64,000 nt of DNA. Source: Liquidambar formosana. Its lineage: Eukaryota > Streptophyta > Magnoliopsida > Saxifragales > Altingiaceae. This document shows, in pieces, positions 24,621 to 38,039 of the stretch (positions are counted from its first letter, which is position 1; every line of letters begins with the position of its first letter). Below the pieces are notes generated by a model that was not told the DNA's origin, ran no database searches, and was given only the letters and a program-made list of their open reading frames with translations. The translations under genes were made by a program, and so were the position numbers. The stretch is from the NCBI GenBank assembly GCA_039720395.1, contig CM077834.1, forward strand, positions 744,001 through 808,000, written 5' to 3'.

Positions 24621-24646
24621 ACTTCATCTTCATCTTCATCTTCATT
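24621..24646 (+). repeat. CTTCAT microsatellite in VCS leader
   Basis: Four tandem CTTCAT units lie about 80 bases before the VCS start codon, probably within its 5' UTR. Such CT-rich leaders are common in plant genes. No separate role can be read from sequence. Confidence 0.6.
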
Positions 24647-24719
24647 TCATCTCTCTCTGATATCTATAGAGATATCTATCGTTTGATCTATACTGACTTA
24701 GATCTCTCTGCTTCAGTCA

Positions 24720-27700
24720 ATGGCTTCTCCTGGAACTCCAAACCAACCAGCACCCTTTGATATGAACAAGTTCTTCAAACCCTCAAACCCTACTTCCCAA
24801 AACCCTAACAATTTGACCTCCCCACAATTCCCTCCCTCTTCTTATGCTCCACTTCCTTCTTCCTCTTATCCTCCACCTACTGGCCCCTACCCATTTAACC
24901 CGCAGTACCACATCCCTTATTCTCAAGAGGCCCTCACTACCATGCACCACCAGAGATCCGTCTCTTATCCAACACCCCCTCTTCAACCCCCTCCACAACA
25001 CCCTTCTCAAAACCCTAACCCCGGCGCACGACTAATGGCTCTACTCAGCGCCCCTCCGTCCAATCTCGATTTGCCATCTCAACCCCCGATGCAATTGTCT
25101 CCGATTACACCGTCTTCTTCTGGGGGTCCAGAATTTTCGATGCCCCCCAACGTTCCGGTCATGCAGCCGGTAGCTATGGTGCAGCCAACGGTTAATCCGG
25201 CGATGGCCCAGCCGGGGATTTTGCGAATGCCGAGCAGTAAGCCGCCAAAGGGGCGACATTTGGTGGGCGATCATGTTGTGTATGATGTTGATGTTAGGTT
25301 GCAAGGCGAGATGCAGCCTCAACTTGAGGTCACTCCGATAACCAAGTATGTTTCGGATCCTCAGCTTGTTGTGGGGCGGCAAATTGCGGTCAATAAGACG
25401 TATATATGCTATGGACTGAAAATGGGCAATATTCGGATCCTTAATATAAATACTGCGTTGAGATCTTTGCTTCGAGGTCACACTCAGGTTGGCTCTTCTT
25501 TACAACATATTATCGATCCTGTTATATATGGTTTTAACTTAGTCTTGGTATATAGTTTGAATTAGTTCGTGTTTTAATGGCCCGTTTGAATGGTATCATT
25601 GTGTTTTGTATATAATTTTGTGAACAAATTGACCATCTTGAATGGAAAAATTTAAAGAATGATAGCCTGTCTCACAAATGAGAATGAAAATTCAAAATTG
25701 AAGCATTTCGTGAATTTCTAAAATTAATCTCATAATATCAGCTGTGGTGATGACTCCCAACCTTTTTAAACGATACTATTCAAGATTATGGATTTGCACC
25801 TTGAAGACTAAGTAAAATACACTGTAACCATTTAGTTTCCATTTGGATGACCAAATGGGGACCTAAGTGAATTGAGTGCATCTTGTTGTGTTTTTCACTT
25901 TTGTGTGTGTGTGTTTAGTTGGGAAAAACCACACTAATTTTATTATATGTATTATTTACCTGGAAAATGATGCTTTTGGTTTGTGTTTGATGGTTTTGTG
26001 AGTTGTGTGTTGATTAGATTTTATGTATGATTTTGTTTGAATAGAATTGTTCTCCGATTTTTTTTGAACTGCATTGCAAGTTGTGAATGATGGTACATGA
26101 ATTGCTTGTGGAGTTTTCCGAGTTCATATTTCAAGGGTTGTTCACTCTTATGTATTAAAGGGACACGATGGTATGTCTGGGTAGATAGTGCGATTTGGCC
26201 TGTTATGTAGGTTATGACAATTATTCAGTCAGAACTTTTGTGTAAGAACGTCAAATGAAAAGCTCAATTTAACTCAATATCCCTTAAGTATTAAATAGTA
26301 GGAGCTGTGAAACCTAATGTTAAATGTCATCTTATTTGACTAACATGGTGGTGTTGATTTAGAATTGTATGTTGTTAATTTTCTTGAACTAAATTGGAAG
26401 GAAATAATCTTCATAATTCTCATGTGGAGGAATTCTTCTATAATTCTTGTGTTTTTCTCCACTTGTGATTCTTCTAAAGGAAAAAAAAAAACTCACCTTT
26501 TTTTGTCGAGATCTTTATCTTCCTTCTCATTTCTGTTCTTCTAAATAAAGTATTTTCTCTCAGAGGGTATCCGACATGGCTTTTTTCACTGAGGATGTGC
26601 ACCTTTTGGCTAGGTAGCGGCCTTTCTGTAATTCGTTTTCTTCTTCTTCTTCTTCTTCTTCTTTTTTCGGTTATGCTAATGTGCTTCTGTGCAGTGCGAG
26701 TGTGGATGGACGGTTTTACGTGTGGAAGATCTCCGAAGGTTCAGACGTGGAAGATAAGCCACAAATTACAGGACAGATTGTTATTGCGATTCAAATTGTA
26801 GGAGGAGGAGAATCTACACATCCACGAGTTTGTTGGCACTGTCACAAGCAAGTAATACTCTCTTTTAATGCTCATTCCTAACAGGAGTTATAGCTTTGTT
26901 TTTTCACGGCCTTGACATAATTTTTTGTATCATTCTTTTTGTCATTGAAGTTGCTCAATGGTTTGTTAACTTTTACATATAATTTTTTTACAGGAAGTTT
27001 TGGTAGTTGGGATGGGAAAACGTATTCTGAGAATAGATACTACAAAAGTAGGAAAAGGTGAAGTTTATTCGTCGGAGGAACCGCTTCAATGTCCCATTGA
27101 CAAGCTGATTGATGGGGTCCAGTTTGTTGGTAAACATGATGGAGAAGTGACTGATCTGTCAATGTGCCAATGGATGATCACCCGTTTGGTTTCTGCTTCA
27201 ATGGATGGCACGGTTTGTCTTTGTCCTTATCATTTTGCTGTGTTTGGTACTTCAAATTTGTTTGCCTCCCAACTCTTTTTAAAATGGTTACTTGTGCATA
27301 CATTACATGTTTGTTCATACATATTTTCTATTTCATCCATGATAATGAAAGATATTGACAATGTCCATGTTAATTTATGTTTTGTAACAGATAAAAATAT
27401 GGGAAGACCGCAAGGCACTACCACTTGTCGTATTGAGACCATACGACGGCCATCCTGTCAATTCAGCTACATTCTTGACTGCCCCTCACCGGCCAGATCA
27501 CATTATACTTGTTACAGGGGTACACGCTCTAGAATTTTTATTTTTATTTTTGTTGATTAGGTTTTCTAATTTTGATTATTCAGCCTAATTGTTATGTAGC
27601 ACAGCTATTGTAGAGTAGGTTGTTTGGTAGCTCAGCAAGTGCAATTTATTAATGTCGATGTGATGTTATTATCCAGGTGTCCGCAAATTTACCATCGAAT

Positions 27701-30700
27701 CTTTAACAGATAGTACTCAACAGTTTTCATTTTGCATGAGCTAGCGTTTGCATTCTGATAAATATTCACTTATAGTGTGTAATTCATTTAAATTTAAAAA
27801 CCCGTCTACAGGGGCCACTGAATCGGGAAGTGAAGATTTGGGCTTCGGCAAGTGAAGAAGGCTGGCTGCTGCCTAGTGATGCTGAATCATGGCAGTGTAC
27901 CCAGACATTGGACTTGAAGAGTTCAGGTGAATCTCGAGTTGAGGAGGCATTCTTTAATCAAGCTGTAGCACTGTCTCAAGCAGGCCTTCTCTTACTTGCA
28001 AATGCCAAGAAGAATGCTATATATGCTGTACACTTAGAATATGGTCCTAATCCAGCAGCAACCCGCATGGATTACATAGCAGAGTTTACTGTCACCATGC
28101 CTATTTTGAGTTTAACTGGGACGAGTGATGTCTTACCCCATGGTGAACATATTGTTCAGGTATACTGTGTCCAGACACAGGCTATTCAGCAGTATGCTTT
28201 AGACTTATCCCAGTGCTTGCCACCGCCACTGGAAAACGTGGGGCTAGAAAAGTTAGACTCCAGTGTTTCACGTGAGGCAACTAGTACCGAGGCATTTGCT
28301 ACTTTGGAGCCATCTGGAAGCAAATCTACTGAGATGCCTTTAGCTAAACCAACTATACAAGTTAGTATTTCTGAGAGTGCTCCTGCGGTGAGGTATCCTG
28401 TAGGCTCTGCTTCTTCTGAGGTGGCCCCTGTGCAAGAATTTACCACTTCAAACACCGAAAATAAATCTGGTGCTTTGCCACCTGTAACCAATGATACTGA
28501 TATTGTCTGTGTTGCATCACCACCTCTTCCTTTGAGTCCAAAGTTGTCTGGGAAACTATCTGGTTTTAAAAGTCCAACAGATAGCTTTGAGCAAGGTCCG
28601 CCACTTGGTGATTGTAGTGTGGAGCAACCAGTTATTGATTATTCAGTTGACAGGCAAATGGATACAATGCTTGCAAACGTGTCTGACGTTCCTTCCTTGG
28701 ATGATGATTCAAGAAATGATGAAAAAAGAGTTGCACAGGATGATATTCCCACTGTAGTTAATTCTTCTACCATGTTCAAACACCCAACTCATCTGATAAC
28801 TCCTTCTGAGATATTGATGGCTGTTTCATCCTCTGAAACTACTAGTGTTATCGACGGAAAGAGTGAGGGAGAGGCAAACATTCAAGACGTGGTTGTCAAC
28901 GGTAATGTGGGCAATGTTGAGGTAGAGGTTAAAGTTGTGGGTGAAACAGAATCTACTCAGAGTGATGTATTTGGCTCTCAAGGAGAACATCGCAATATTG
29001 TTTCAGAAAATAAGGAGAAATACTTTTGCTCTCAGGCTTCAGATCTTGGTATTGAGATGGCCAGGGAGTGCTGTGCATTATCAGCTGAAACTTATGTTGT
29101 GGAGGAAGCTCGGCAAGTCGATGGTGCCAGTGCAATGGAGCCACCTTCGCAATCTCTAAATGCTGGTGATGAAGAAGTCAATGACTCCACAAAAGATGTT
29201 TCAGGAAAGGTTGCTGATTCAGCTATGCCAACAGCAGTTCCACAATCACCAGCGCCTACTGCAAAAGGGAAAAAGCTGAAGGGAAAAAACGCTCAAGCAT
29301 CAGGTCCATCTTCCCCATCTCCTAGTGTTTTCAATTCCACAGATTCTTCCAATGAACCAGGTAGGAGTGCAAGTATCCCCTCTGTGGAAGCTGCTTTTCC
29401 TCAAATTCTGGCTACGCATGAGATGCTTAATCAGGTGATTGCTTGAGTTTGGCACATACAGATTTCCCTGTATATGTATATATTAGGCGAAACTTTTATC
29501 TTTATCGACTCTACTCAATCCATTTTTAACTTTGGCATTTTTGTTATTTGTTGCAGCTAATGACCATGCAAAAAGAAATGCAGAAGCAGATGACAATGAT
29601 GGTTGCTGTCCCCGTTACCAAAGAAGGTAGAAGACTAGAGGCAGCTCTAGGGAGGAGCATGGAGAAAGCAGTCAAGGCCAATTCTGATGCTTTATGGGCT
29701 CATTTCCAAGAAGAGAACACAAAAAATGAGAAGTTAGCACGAGATCGGACACAGCAAATAACAAGTTTGATCACCAACTTTATGAACAAGGACTTGCCAG
29801 CTGTGCTAGAGAAAACTATGAAGAAGGAACTAGCTGTGGTTGGTCCGGCTGTAGCTCGCACATTAAGTCCAGCTATTGAGAAAACAATTTCTTCAGCTAT
29901 TATGGAGTCCTTCCAGGTTAATATTTTGAAGATCTGATGCTTCTACCAGAAAGTTGTCCTATCTAGATCTAATCTATGCTTTGTGGTGCAGAGAGGAGTT
30001 GGTGATAAGGCAGTGAATCAACTGGAGAAGTCAGTGAATTCAAAACTTGAAGCTACTGTTGCCAGGCAAATCCAAGCACAGTTTCAAACTTCTGGCAAGC
30101 AGGCTCTTCAGGTATATGTTCTACACAACTTAGTATACTTCCAAGTTGTATTTTTATTCAACATACCTGTACGAGTTAGAGTTGATTTAAAAGTGCCTAG
30201 GTTATTTGTTAATATTTAGTTAATAACAACAGATATGTTACCTTAAGATTTTCCTGATTAGGTGTAGATGTCTTTGAAACATTTAACATGATTGAGTTGG
30301 TACGAAGTTTTTTTGTTGTACTTAAAAGTGCTTGTATCTAGATGTGTTCATCAAAAAATAAAGTATGACTGTTTGGGATCTATCTTAGTTGCAATCTTAT
30401 TTGATGATCATGTTCATCTTGGAATATTTCAGTCCAGAATAAGTTGGTAATGGCTCTCGGTTCCTTTTTTGTTCTGAAAAAAATCATGAATACTTGTTTG
30501 TTAACCTGTACCAATTGAGGTTTAATCTTACTTTCTGCTTGTGGCACAACAATCTTAGTTTTATTTTTATTCTTATTTAGTTATTTTCTATGTGAAAGAA
30601 TGCTGAACTTTTTGCAACTTCATGATTGCCTCTTTTGAGATGCTGCATTTAATTTAATAGATAGACTATTCCTGTTATATTTTCTTTTAAAGTATAATAG

Positions 30701-33700
30701 TTTATTCCATATGTCCCCCGTTATAAAATAAAAAATAAAAAAGTTTATTCCATATGTTACAAAATCTTTCTTTCTTTCTTTCTTTCTTTTTTTTTTTTTT
30801 CGGTTTAATAACTTGGATAATTGAAAAGGATGTATCATGTATATATTTAATTAAATTGGCAAAACAGGATATATATCCTTTTACATGTATATAGGGCATT
30901 TCTGATATAATGATATGAACAATTTAATCTGTTTATGCAGGATGCCTTGAAATCCAGTTTGGAAGCGTCAGCTATCCCAGCATTTGAAATGTCATGCAAA
31001 GCGATGTTTGAGCAAGTTGATGCTACATTTCAGAAAGGAATGGTTGAACATACAACTGCAGCTCAGCAGCACTTTGAGTCCGCACATTCTCCATTGGCAC
31101 TTGCTTTAAGGGTGTGTATTTTCATGCCACCTTACTTATACGTGCTTGGCCCCTATTACATGCTTTGGGTATATTAAAATATAGTATAATACCAAGCTAT
31201 TATTTAATGGTGTACTCAACGCAGTTTAACAACAAATATTTTGTTGACCCGTATTACTTATCCCCAGCCACGCACATGGACACATTTTGCCTACCCAAAT
31301 AACAAGTTTTATCTTTTTCCCCCCTTGTAAAATAGAAAAATTCCAATTTCTATATGGCTGAGATAATAAAAGATTCATTTTACCCTTACTAGTTGGTCCC
31401 CTCTGTGTATCATCTTCGACCTTATTGGCAAAGATAGGAATAATTTTTACAGGGTAATCTTTTTCAACTTATCAATATTTAACATTTTATTGTTGATGAA
31501 CTCGAACAATTTAAGGTCCAAATCATTATTGTTTTTTCCTCCTTCCCCTTACACTAAGAAATGTTAGGCTAATCCTTTCTAATTATTTAATATAGAAAAA
31601 AAGAATTTATGTGTTGAAAATGTAGGTTAAGGGAAGTACCATCTGTATCTTTTTAAGAACAACAAAAAGTTATACTAATGGGCACAACAAAGCCTGCTGA
31701 AAAGCAATTGACTTCATTCTTATGGGAAGCTTTAGTCATATTCCAAAGTATTCGTTTTATAGGAGAACTACAGATTTATACTATTTTCAGATTTGCATGT
31801 ATTATGAGTCTAACAGGTAGGCCCTTAGTGATAAGAGTATTAGTAGTTATGTTTTTTGCATTAGCTACTGTGGGGCTTTGAGAGGTTTAAGATAAAGCTA
31901 TTATACATATTAGTTCTTCTTGTCTTTTGTCTGCTGCTCCCTTCATATTCAATATGCATATTCTAATGATTTTTTTTTTATATTAACCTATCTTTGCAGG
32001 ATGCCATTAATTCAGCATCATCAATGACTCAAACCTTAAGTGGAGAATTGGCTGATAGTCAACGAAAGCTGTTGGCTCTTGCAGCTGCAGGAGCAAATTC
32101 GAATGCAGTAAATCCGTTGGTCACCCAACTGAGTAATGGACCTTTGGGTGGTCTCCATGATAAGGTCTGGCATCCTTTTTTCATTTGCTTGTCGGTTTCT
32201 ATGAAAGAATGCAATGAGATGTGAACTGTTAAGGACGATATCAGCTGTCAGATGTTTTTTATTCTTGTGATGGTTTTCTACTGGATATTTTGATTTTGAG
32301 TATTCTCCATCTTTGTAATAGGTTGAGGCGCCTTTGGATCCAACAAAAGAGTTATCTAGATTGATATCTGAAGGCAAATATGAGGAGGCTTTCACTGGAG
32401 CCCTACAAAGAAGTGATGTTTCCATTGTGTCCTGGTTATGTTCTCAGGTATGCTTTAGACGTTCACTAGTCAAAAACAATAAAATATAACATGCCTTGCT
32501 GTGATGATGACTTAGATGTGTGGAGTGGCGTGATTGGGGTGGGTTTATCATTCTTCTGGCGAGCCAGGGTTGACATGTAGTTTTTATATGTTATCATTCA
32601 GATAATCAATTCTTGTGTAATGTTGCCTTTCCAAAGAGGGAATGCTCATGGGGAATATTTCAAAATTTATTAACTTCTTGTTTTTTTTTTTTTTTTGATG
32701 AAGTAAAATGTATATTAATAAGAAAAGGCTTAGCCCAAGTACATAAGACATATACAAGAACAAAGCACCAAGGCACCAAAAAAGACCCCTTTATATCTTT
32801 AGGGAATCTAAGAAAAGAACAAAAGAAGGTTTACTAATCTTAGCATAGCTAGAGTACCACAAAAAAAGATCCTTAGTAAAACCAGATTTGAGGTCAATGA
32901 TGGACTTCTCAATCCCTTCAAAAGTCTTACGGTTCCTCTCTCTCCAAAGGCACCAAAAAATAGCATGGGGAGCATCCTCCAAACCACTTTAGCTTCTTTA
33001 TTACCCCTTTTAAACCACCAACTTGAAAGAAGAACATAAGTGGAGAAGGAAGAACCCAATGAATACCAAAAACGTTGAAAGTGAACATCCAAAGACTCCT
33101 TGCCACCTTACAATGAATGAAGAGATGATCCACCGTTTCCGCATCTTCTTTACACAAAATACATCTGTTGGGCATGGTAAAATCTTATCAAAGTATTAAA
33201 TTTTATATTTATGATTTAGACCGTGGTTTGGGGTTTTAAACTATGGTCTACTTTTATGAACTTACAAAATTTAAATCAACAAAAAGTAAATATCATATTT
33301 ATGATTTAGACTTTGTTTCAGGATTTTAAACTATGTTCTATTTTCATAAACTTGCAAAAGTTAAATTTGTGGTCCATTGCCTGGTGGAGTTCAGCTGAAG
33401 TCAAAGTATGAAATATTCTAGAACTCTTATATTATTTTAATCTTTCCTCACAAATGGTGAAATCTTCAATGACATGAAATTGAAATTTAGGTTTGAGTAT
33501 CTTCTAATTGATGTAAACTTCTACTAGTTAGTATTACTTGCGTAATATCCTGAAGATCCAACCCAGATGGAGTTTAAAGTCTTTAGTTTTGTTATAGTTG
33601 TTTATGCTTTCCTAGTTGTGCACTCTTAGTATCTCCTAATAACTGCTCTTCTAATCTTTGTTTCCTTTAATCCTCTCTGCGTTTCTGCATATGTTTTCCC

Positions 33701-34130
33701 CATTATCTGATCTGGCTGGAGACTATTTATGTTATCTCAAATTCTTCAGTGAACTCATCAAAAAAACATTTGGATTAGGAGTGCTGACTAAATCATCTGT
33801 TCTCTCTCCCCCTTTTACCAGGTTGATTTACAGGGGATTTTGGCAATGGTTCCTGTCCCGTTGGGCCAAGGAGTACTACTTTCTCTTCTGCAGCAGTTGG
33901 CCTGTGATATACACAAGGATACACCACGAAAACTGGCGTGGATGACCGATGTGGCTGTTGCCATAAACCCAGCGGACCCAATGATTGCAATGCATGTGCG
34001 GCCCATATTTGACCAGGTCTATCAGATATTGAACCATCACCGTACCCTACCCACTATTACTGGTCCCGAACTTTCAAGTATCCGCATTGTCATGCACGTC
34101 ATCAACTCAGTGCTGATGACCTGTAAATGA
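24720..34130 (+). CDS. VCS: VARICOSE/EDC4-like mRNA decapping scaffold
   Basis: Encodes the plant VARICOSE (EDC4/Hedls-type) protein, the cytoplasmic P-body scaffold that joins DCP1 and DCP2 for mRNA decapping. Twelve exons keep frame throughout: 24720-25487, 26564-26613, 26695-26851, 26994-27212, 27391-27519, 27812-29434, 29557-29916, 29992-30111, 30941-31111, 32000-32164, 32322-32447, 33822-34130. The product is about 1398 aa, near the roughly 1340 I recall for Arabidopsis VCS. Residues 1-170 are Pro/Ser/Gln-rich. WD40-type repeats cover about 180-560 (e.g. [38 protein letters not shown]). A Ser/Thr-rich acidic linker follows to about 970 and includes KGKKLKGK. A long coiled coil ([15 protein letters not shown]) covers about 980-1150, and a helical C-terminal domain ends NSVLMTCK. 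All introns are GT-AG. The intact frame and splice sites argue for a functional gene, with a partial pseudogene copy upstream. Confidence 0.95.
32680..33180 (-). mobile_element. 5'-truncated LINE fragment in VCS intron 11
   Basis: Read on the minus strand, the unit ends in a poly-A run (poly-T at about 32682-32696). It encodes the C terminus of a non-LTR reverse transcriptase: [19 protein letters not shown] (33165-33109), the CxxC...HxxxxC zf-RVT zinc-binding motif, then [14 protein letters not shown] near 32950. The frame is broken between these parts. Flanks AAAATTTATTA (about 32662) and AAAATCTTATCA (about 33179) may be a diverged target duplication. The insert lies within an intron and does not touch splice sites. 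Confidence 0.8.
33205..33385. repeat. Two-copy ~95-bp tandem repeat
   Basis: Two diverged copies share ATATTTATGATTTAGAC and TTTTAAACTATG...CTA...TTTTCATAAACTT, at 33208 onward and 33296 onward. They lie in VCS intron 11 beside the LINE fragment. Confidence 0.6.
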
Positions 34131-36867
34131 GTCTCATATAGTGCAACATGATTACATAGACTACCAATGTGGTAGAAAGGTTTGTATAGAGTACCGATGA
34201 AATGGTGTCCCAACTGTGTAGAGTCAGTCATCGGTTGAATTTGTGAAATAGTTTAGTTAGGTACTTCAGGTTCTTATTCATGTTTCTTTTCCTTCTGGTC
34301 GTAGTTATCTGGTAACTTGAAATTTTGTATTTACCATACTGAAGTGATCATTTTTTTTTCCATATATAGAAACATCGTTAAGGTGGGGGGGTTTCCCCTT
34401 TTAATTAGGGTAGACTGATTTTCCTGAGGCAAACCTTTCGGTCCACACTAGCAGGGTAGGTTGAAACATCTGATGCATGTGTTATTTCTGGTCTGCACAC
34501 GAGCTTCATGGCTTGAAGTTTTCTAACTGCAACTTTAGGTGGCTATTTTTTCACAACACAATGCACCTGTAGTACAACATGCACCCAACACACAACAAAC
34601 ACCCATCTTGTGAAACTTGTACACTACTTGCGCTCTTTTTTTTCTTCTGGTTTGTTTTTGAAATGCAAATTTGTTTTCTTCATGCCAAAAGCATGACATA
34701 TATAAGGAATGTGATTGTGGCTTGACCTCAAAGTTCAATCGACAAATTAATATACTCATTTTCAGATTTTGTATTTGAATTTGACAAGCACATGTATGGA
34801 ACTATGAAAGAAACATTTGATCCAACGATGAATTATATACAAAATATAAATCACACTAAAAATTATATTAAACTTAAAAAAAATATATCCACCGAGGGAT
34901 CCCTTTGGCATTTACCTTTTGCCGTTATCTTTGATTTTTGGTCCATCTGCTGGTGGTTACAAGTTGCGTAGACTACATTCCAGGATAACAAAGTGGACAT
35001 GTCAAATGAAATGGTTTTCTTCAAGTTCATGCCAGTGGGTCCAGAAGCAGTTCACGTTGTTTGAATTCCCGCATCATCATATGATAAACAAAGGATAATC
35101 AAACTCATGCATTTTTTGTTTTCATTTTAGTTCTAAAAAAAGAGAATAATGATCCACCTACTAGTCAAACACTCAACAGGACACCCTATTAGAAGCTTGG
35201 GACTACCTTCTATTTTTTTTTTTTCTTTTGATAAGGGAAAAAAACAATTGAGAACATCAAATGGTTGTCCCCCTTTTTTTTTCTCCCAGAAACATTTTGT
35301 TTGGCTATGAACTATGAAAACAGTTTTCCATTCTTAAAGTCACAACAAAACAAAACAAAACAAAAAAAGAAACAAAAAACATGTACAGTAACGTGTTCTC
35401 AAAATATGTTTTTAGAAAAAAATAATAAATAAATAAATAGTTACAAAATTTAAAAATAGTGTTCTCAACACCTTTTTTTTTTAATATTTGTTTAGGAAAC
35501 ATAAAAACTACTCAAAACAACTATGTTCCTGAAAATTTTTACCTCTTTTTTTTTTTTTTTTTTGAAAACACTTCTTTTTAAAAACAATTTCCCCAGAGTA
35601 GCACAAATATAACACTGGCCTAATAGATCACTAACAAATAATCATGCAGTTATTTCCTCAAAGTTACTTTCAGGGGGTAAAATTTATACTAAAAACTCAA
35701 TCATATAATAAATAGAGTGTGTTTGGTTCGTATGAATAGAATGAAAAAGGAATAGAATGTGTGAGAATGGAATTCCAATGTTGTTTAGTAAGGGTATGAA
35801 CGAAATGGAAGATCAAACATGACCTAATCACTTTTTATGATTTCATCCTTTAAGAGGCAAGATGGGATTGGTCATTCCTCCTTTTATTTTTATGATTTCA
35901 TTCTTTAAGGGGACCCTTTTATGATTTCATTCAGGGAAAAGATGGTGCTGGTCATTCCTCTGCTTTGGGAAGGAATGCTACTCCTTATGAGAAATTTCAT
36001 TCTTTTAAGGGGATCCTTCTATGATTTCATTCGGGGATAAGACGGTACTAGTCATTCCTTTGCTCTGGGAAGAGAATGACCATTCCATCACCATTACATT
36101 TCCTCACTCGTTAACTCACAACAACGGCATTTCATCACTCATTCACTCGCAACAAAGGCAGCCTACACCACTAATAATTGGTGCCATTTTTTAGGGCATA
36201 TTACGTTATCCAATAGACATTTAATGCCTCCATGCCTCCATGAAACAGCTGAATGCCTGAATCTAACATTGGGGCCACCATAGAAGGAAATTAGAGCCAT
36301 CCCAATATCAGGATTTTATGAATTTATCAGGGCCCCATTTACAATTTTAGATTTGCAGATAAAAAACCATTTTTGTAAACCGCTATGGGGAAACTCAATT
36401 TCCCTGCTACGTCCAAACAGACCCTTATCTAATATGTGCCTTGATGTGCTTCGATAGCAAAGAGCTATGCGTTCAAAGGGACACCTGAAATTAACCTAAA
36501 TAAAAGCTTCCAAAATCCCGGAAATTCCTTTTTTTTTTTTTTTTTTTTTCTTTCTCTTCCGATAAAATGAAATTCCCAAACTGAAAGCGAAGAAAAACAC
36601 GCAATCAAATTGAAGAAGAAGAAGAATTAATCCACAAGCTTCCAAATCCCAGAAAATTTCACTATTTTCCAGGGAAAATGAATTCCCAAACTCAAATTGA
36701 AGAAAAATATGTACTCATATTTCTTAAGGAGGAAAAATGGCTTAAGAATTTACATGATTTCTCTCTACTTTCGCCACATCTCGTGACATCTATACATGTG
36801 GCTACTGATCTCGATATGTAAAAAGAAAAAAAAGAGAAAGGAGAAAAATTTAACATTGGGATCGATC
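34131..36867. other. Intergenic between VCS and DnaJ genes
   Basis: Contains the VCS 3' UTR, then A/T-rich low-complexity DNA with several long T runs (35211, 35545, 36531). A repeat-rich patch at 35710-36430 is listed separately. No exon is recognised. Confidence 0.45.
35710..36426. repeat. Possible MITE/DNA element with internal ~95-bp repeats
   Basis: The left end GAGTGTGTTTGG and the right end CCAAACAGACCC are inverted partners, like the GTTTGG ends of many plant PIF-type elements. Inside, about 95-bp units repeat (TATGATTTCATTC...GGTCATTCCTCTGCT..., at about 35837, 35920 and 36014). A target duplication is not clear. Confidence 0.4.
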
Positions 36868-37335
36868 CTACCAACACTGATCCGTCTCCCATCTCCGGGT
36901 GGTATAAAACTGAGACCGATTCCCGGCGGAGTAACCAAACGATCGTCCTCCAACACCCAAAGACAGATCGTACACTGCCCTAGCCGCCGGATCAGACAGC
37001 GTAGAGTAGGCGTTGTGAAGCTCGATGAAATCGCGACCGTCCGATTCGGATGCCGCCGCGTCGGGATGGTACATCTTGGCTAGAGTACGGTACGCCGTCT
37101 TGATCTCCATGGGCGATGCATTCTGCTTGACACGGAGCACCTCGTAGAGACTAGCCGGTTTTCTTAAATTGATGACGCCGGCTGTTTCGGGGAAGGTTTG
37201 GACGCTGGCTCTGCAGAGGTTACGCCAAGCGAAGGACATTTTTCGGTCGGATCTGGTGGTTCCGGCGGAGGGAAAGCGGTTTCCCGGCGAGAATAGCAGG
37301 GAGTTTGTGGTGGGAAGAGTTAAAGCTCCAGACAT
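36868..37335 (-). CDS. J-domain (DnaJ 11-like) protein, probably plastid
   Basis: A single-exon gene for a small type III J-domain co-chaperone of 155 aa, close in size and layout to plant chloroplast DnaJ 11-like proteins (about 160 aa). Residues 1-60 are Ser/Thr/Arg-rich with few acids (MSGALTLPTTNSLLF), like a plastid transit peptide. The J domain follows at about 63-125: SLYEVLRVKQNASPMEIKTA, then the HPD motif in YHPDAA, which stimulates Hsp70 ATPase activity, then FIELHNAYSTLSDP and YD. I chose the ATG at 37335 because a TATA box at 37413-37405 lies between it and the upstream in-frame ATG at 37422. Plastid location is inferred. Confidence 0.88.
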   Translation of the reverse strand: MSGALTLPTTNSLLFSPGNRFPSAGTTRSDRKMSFAWRNLCRASVQTFPETAGVINLRKPASLYEVLRVKQNASPMEIKTAYRTLAKMYHPDAAASESDGRDFIELHNAYSTLSDPAARAVYDLSLGVGGRSFGYSAGNRSQFYTTRRWETDQCW

Positions 37336-37404
37336 TGAAAAGGGGTTTAGAGTAATAAGGAATTGAAGAGAGAGAGAGAGATATGGGTTCGACAAAAAGG
37401 AGAG

Positions 37405-37413
37405 GTGTTTTAT
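37405..37413 (-). promoter_or_regulatory. TATA box of DnaJ gene
   Basis: On the minus strand TATAAAACA follows a CTC context. Transcription would begin near 37380, giving a leader of about 45 nt with a (CT)n tract. This decides the start codon at 37335 over the one at 37422. Confidence 0.65.
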
Positions 37414-38039
37414 AGAGGTCAAGGAAAAGAATGAGATTTTTTAGAGAGAGAGAGAGAGAGCGAGGGCGTGGGAGCAGTGGGCGCCAGCGTTTTTGGCGTG
37501 AGGAGCAATAGTAGGGTGTTCGATTAAAACCGTGTGTTGTTGTTAGTTTATAGGATTCGTCGAGGACAGTACAAGAGGGGGAGTGGCGGTTTTTTTTTCC
37601 ATTTTTCTCAGCGCTGACATGGCACTTGATTTTTGGGTTCTAGAAGATCTGCATCTTTGGCTCTAACCTGAGCCTCTCTCATCAGTTGGCTTGCTCTAGG
37701 AAATTAACTAATCAAGGCCTTCTTTTCTTTTTTTTTCCTTTTTTGGTTTTGGTTTTGGTTTTGATATTGAAAGGAAACTAAGGTTTGGTGGTGGTAGATA
37801 CGAAAGTTGCCCAACAGTCTAATCATTCTAACCACAATCTCTAATCACAATCTTTTAATTTAATGAGCGAGTGATCTCAAAATCAAAATGAAAAAGTACG
37901 GATGGAAGGAATTGTCTGTACGGTTAAATTCTATCGATTGTAAAAAAACAAGAAGATTCATAAATTTTATTATATAGTTTACAATCTACGTATAATGATA
38001 ATACTGAAGTTACATTGTCTTTTGTGGTACTTTTTCACA

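Noticed and set aside
24783..25481. Antisense open frames across VCS exon 1
   Set aside because: They are shadows of the Pro/Ser/Gln-rich sense codons; no independent support.
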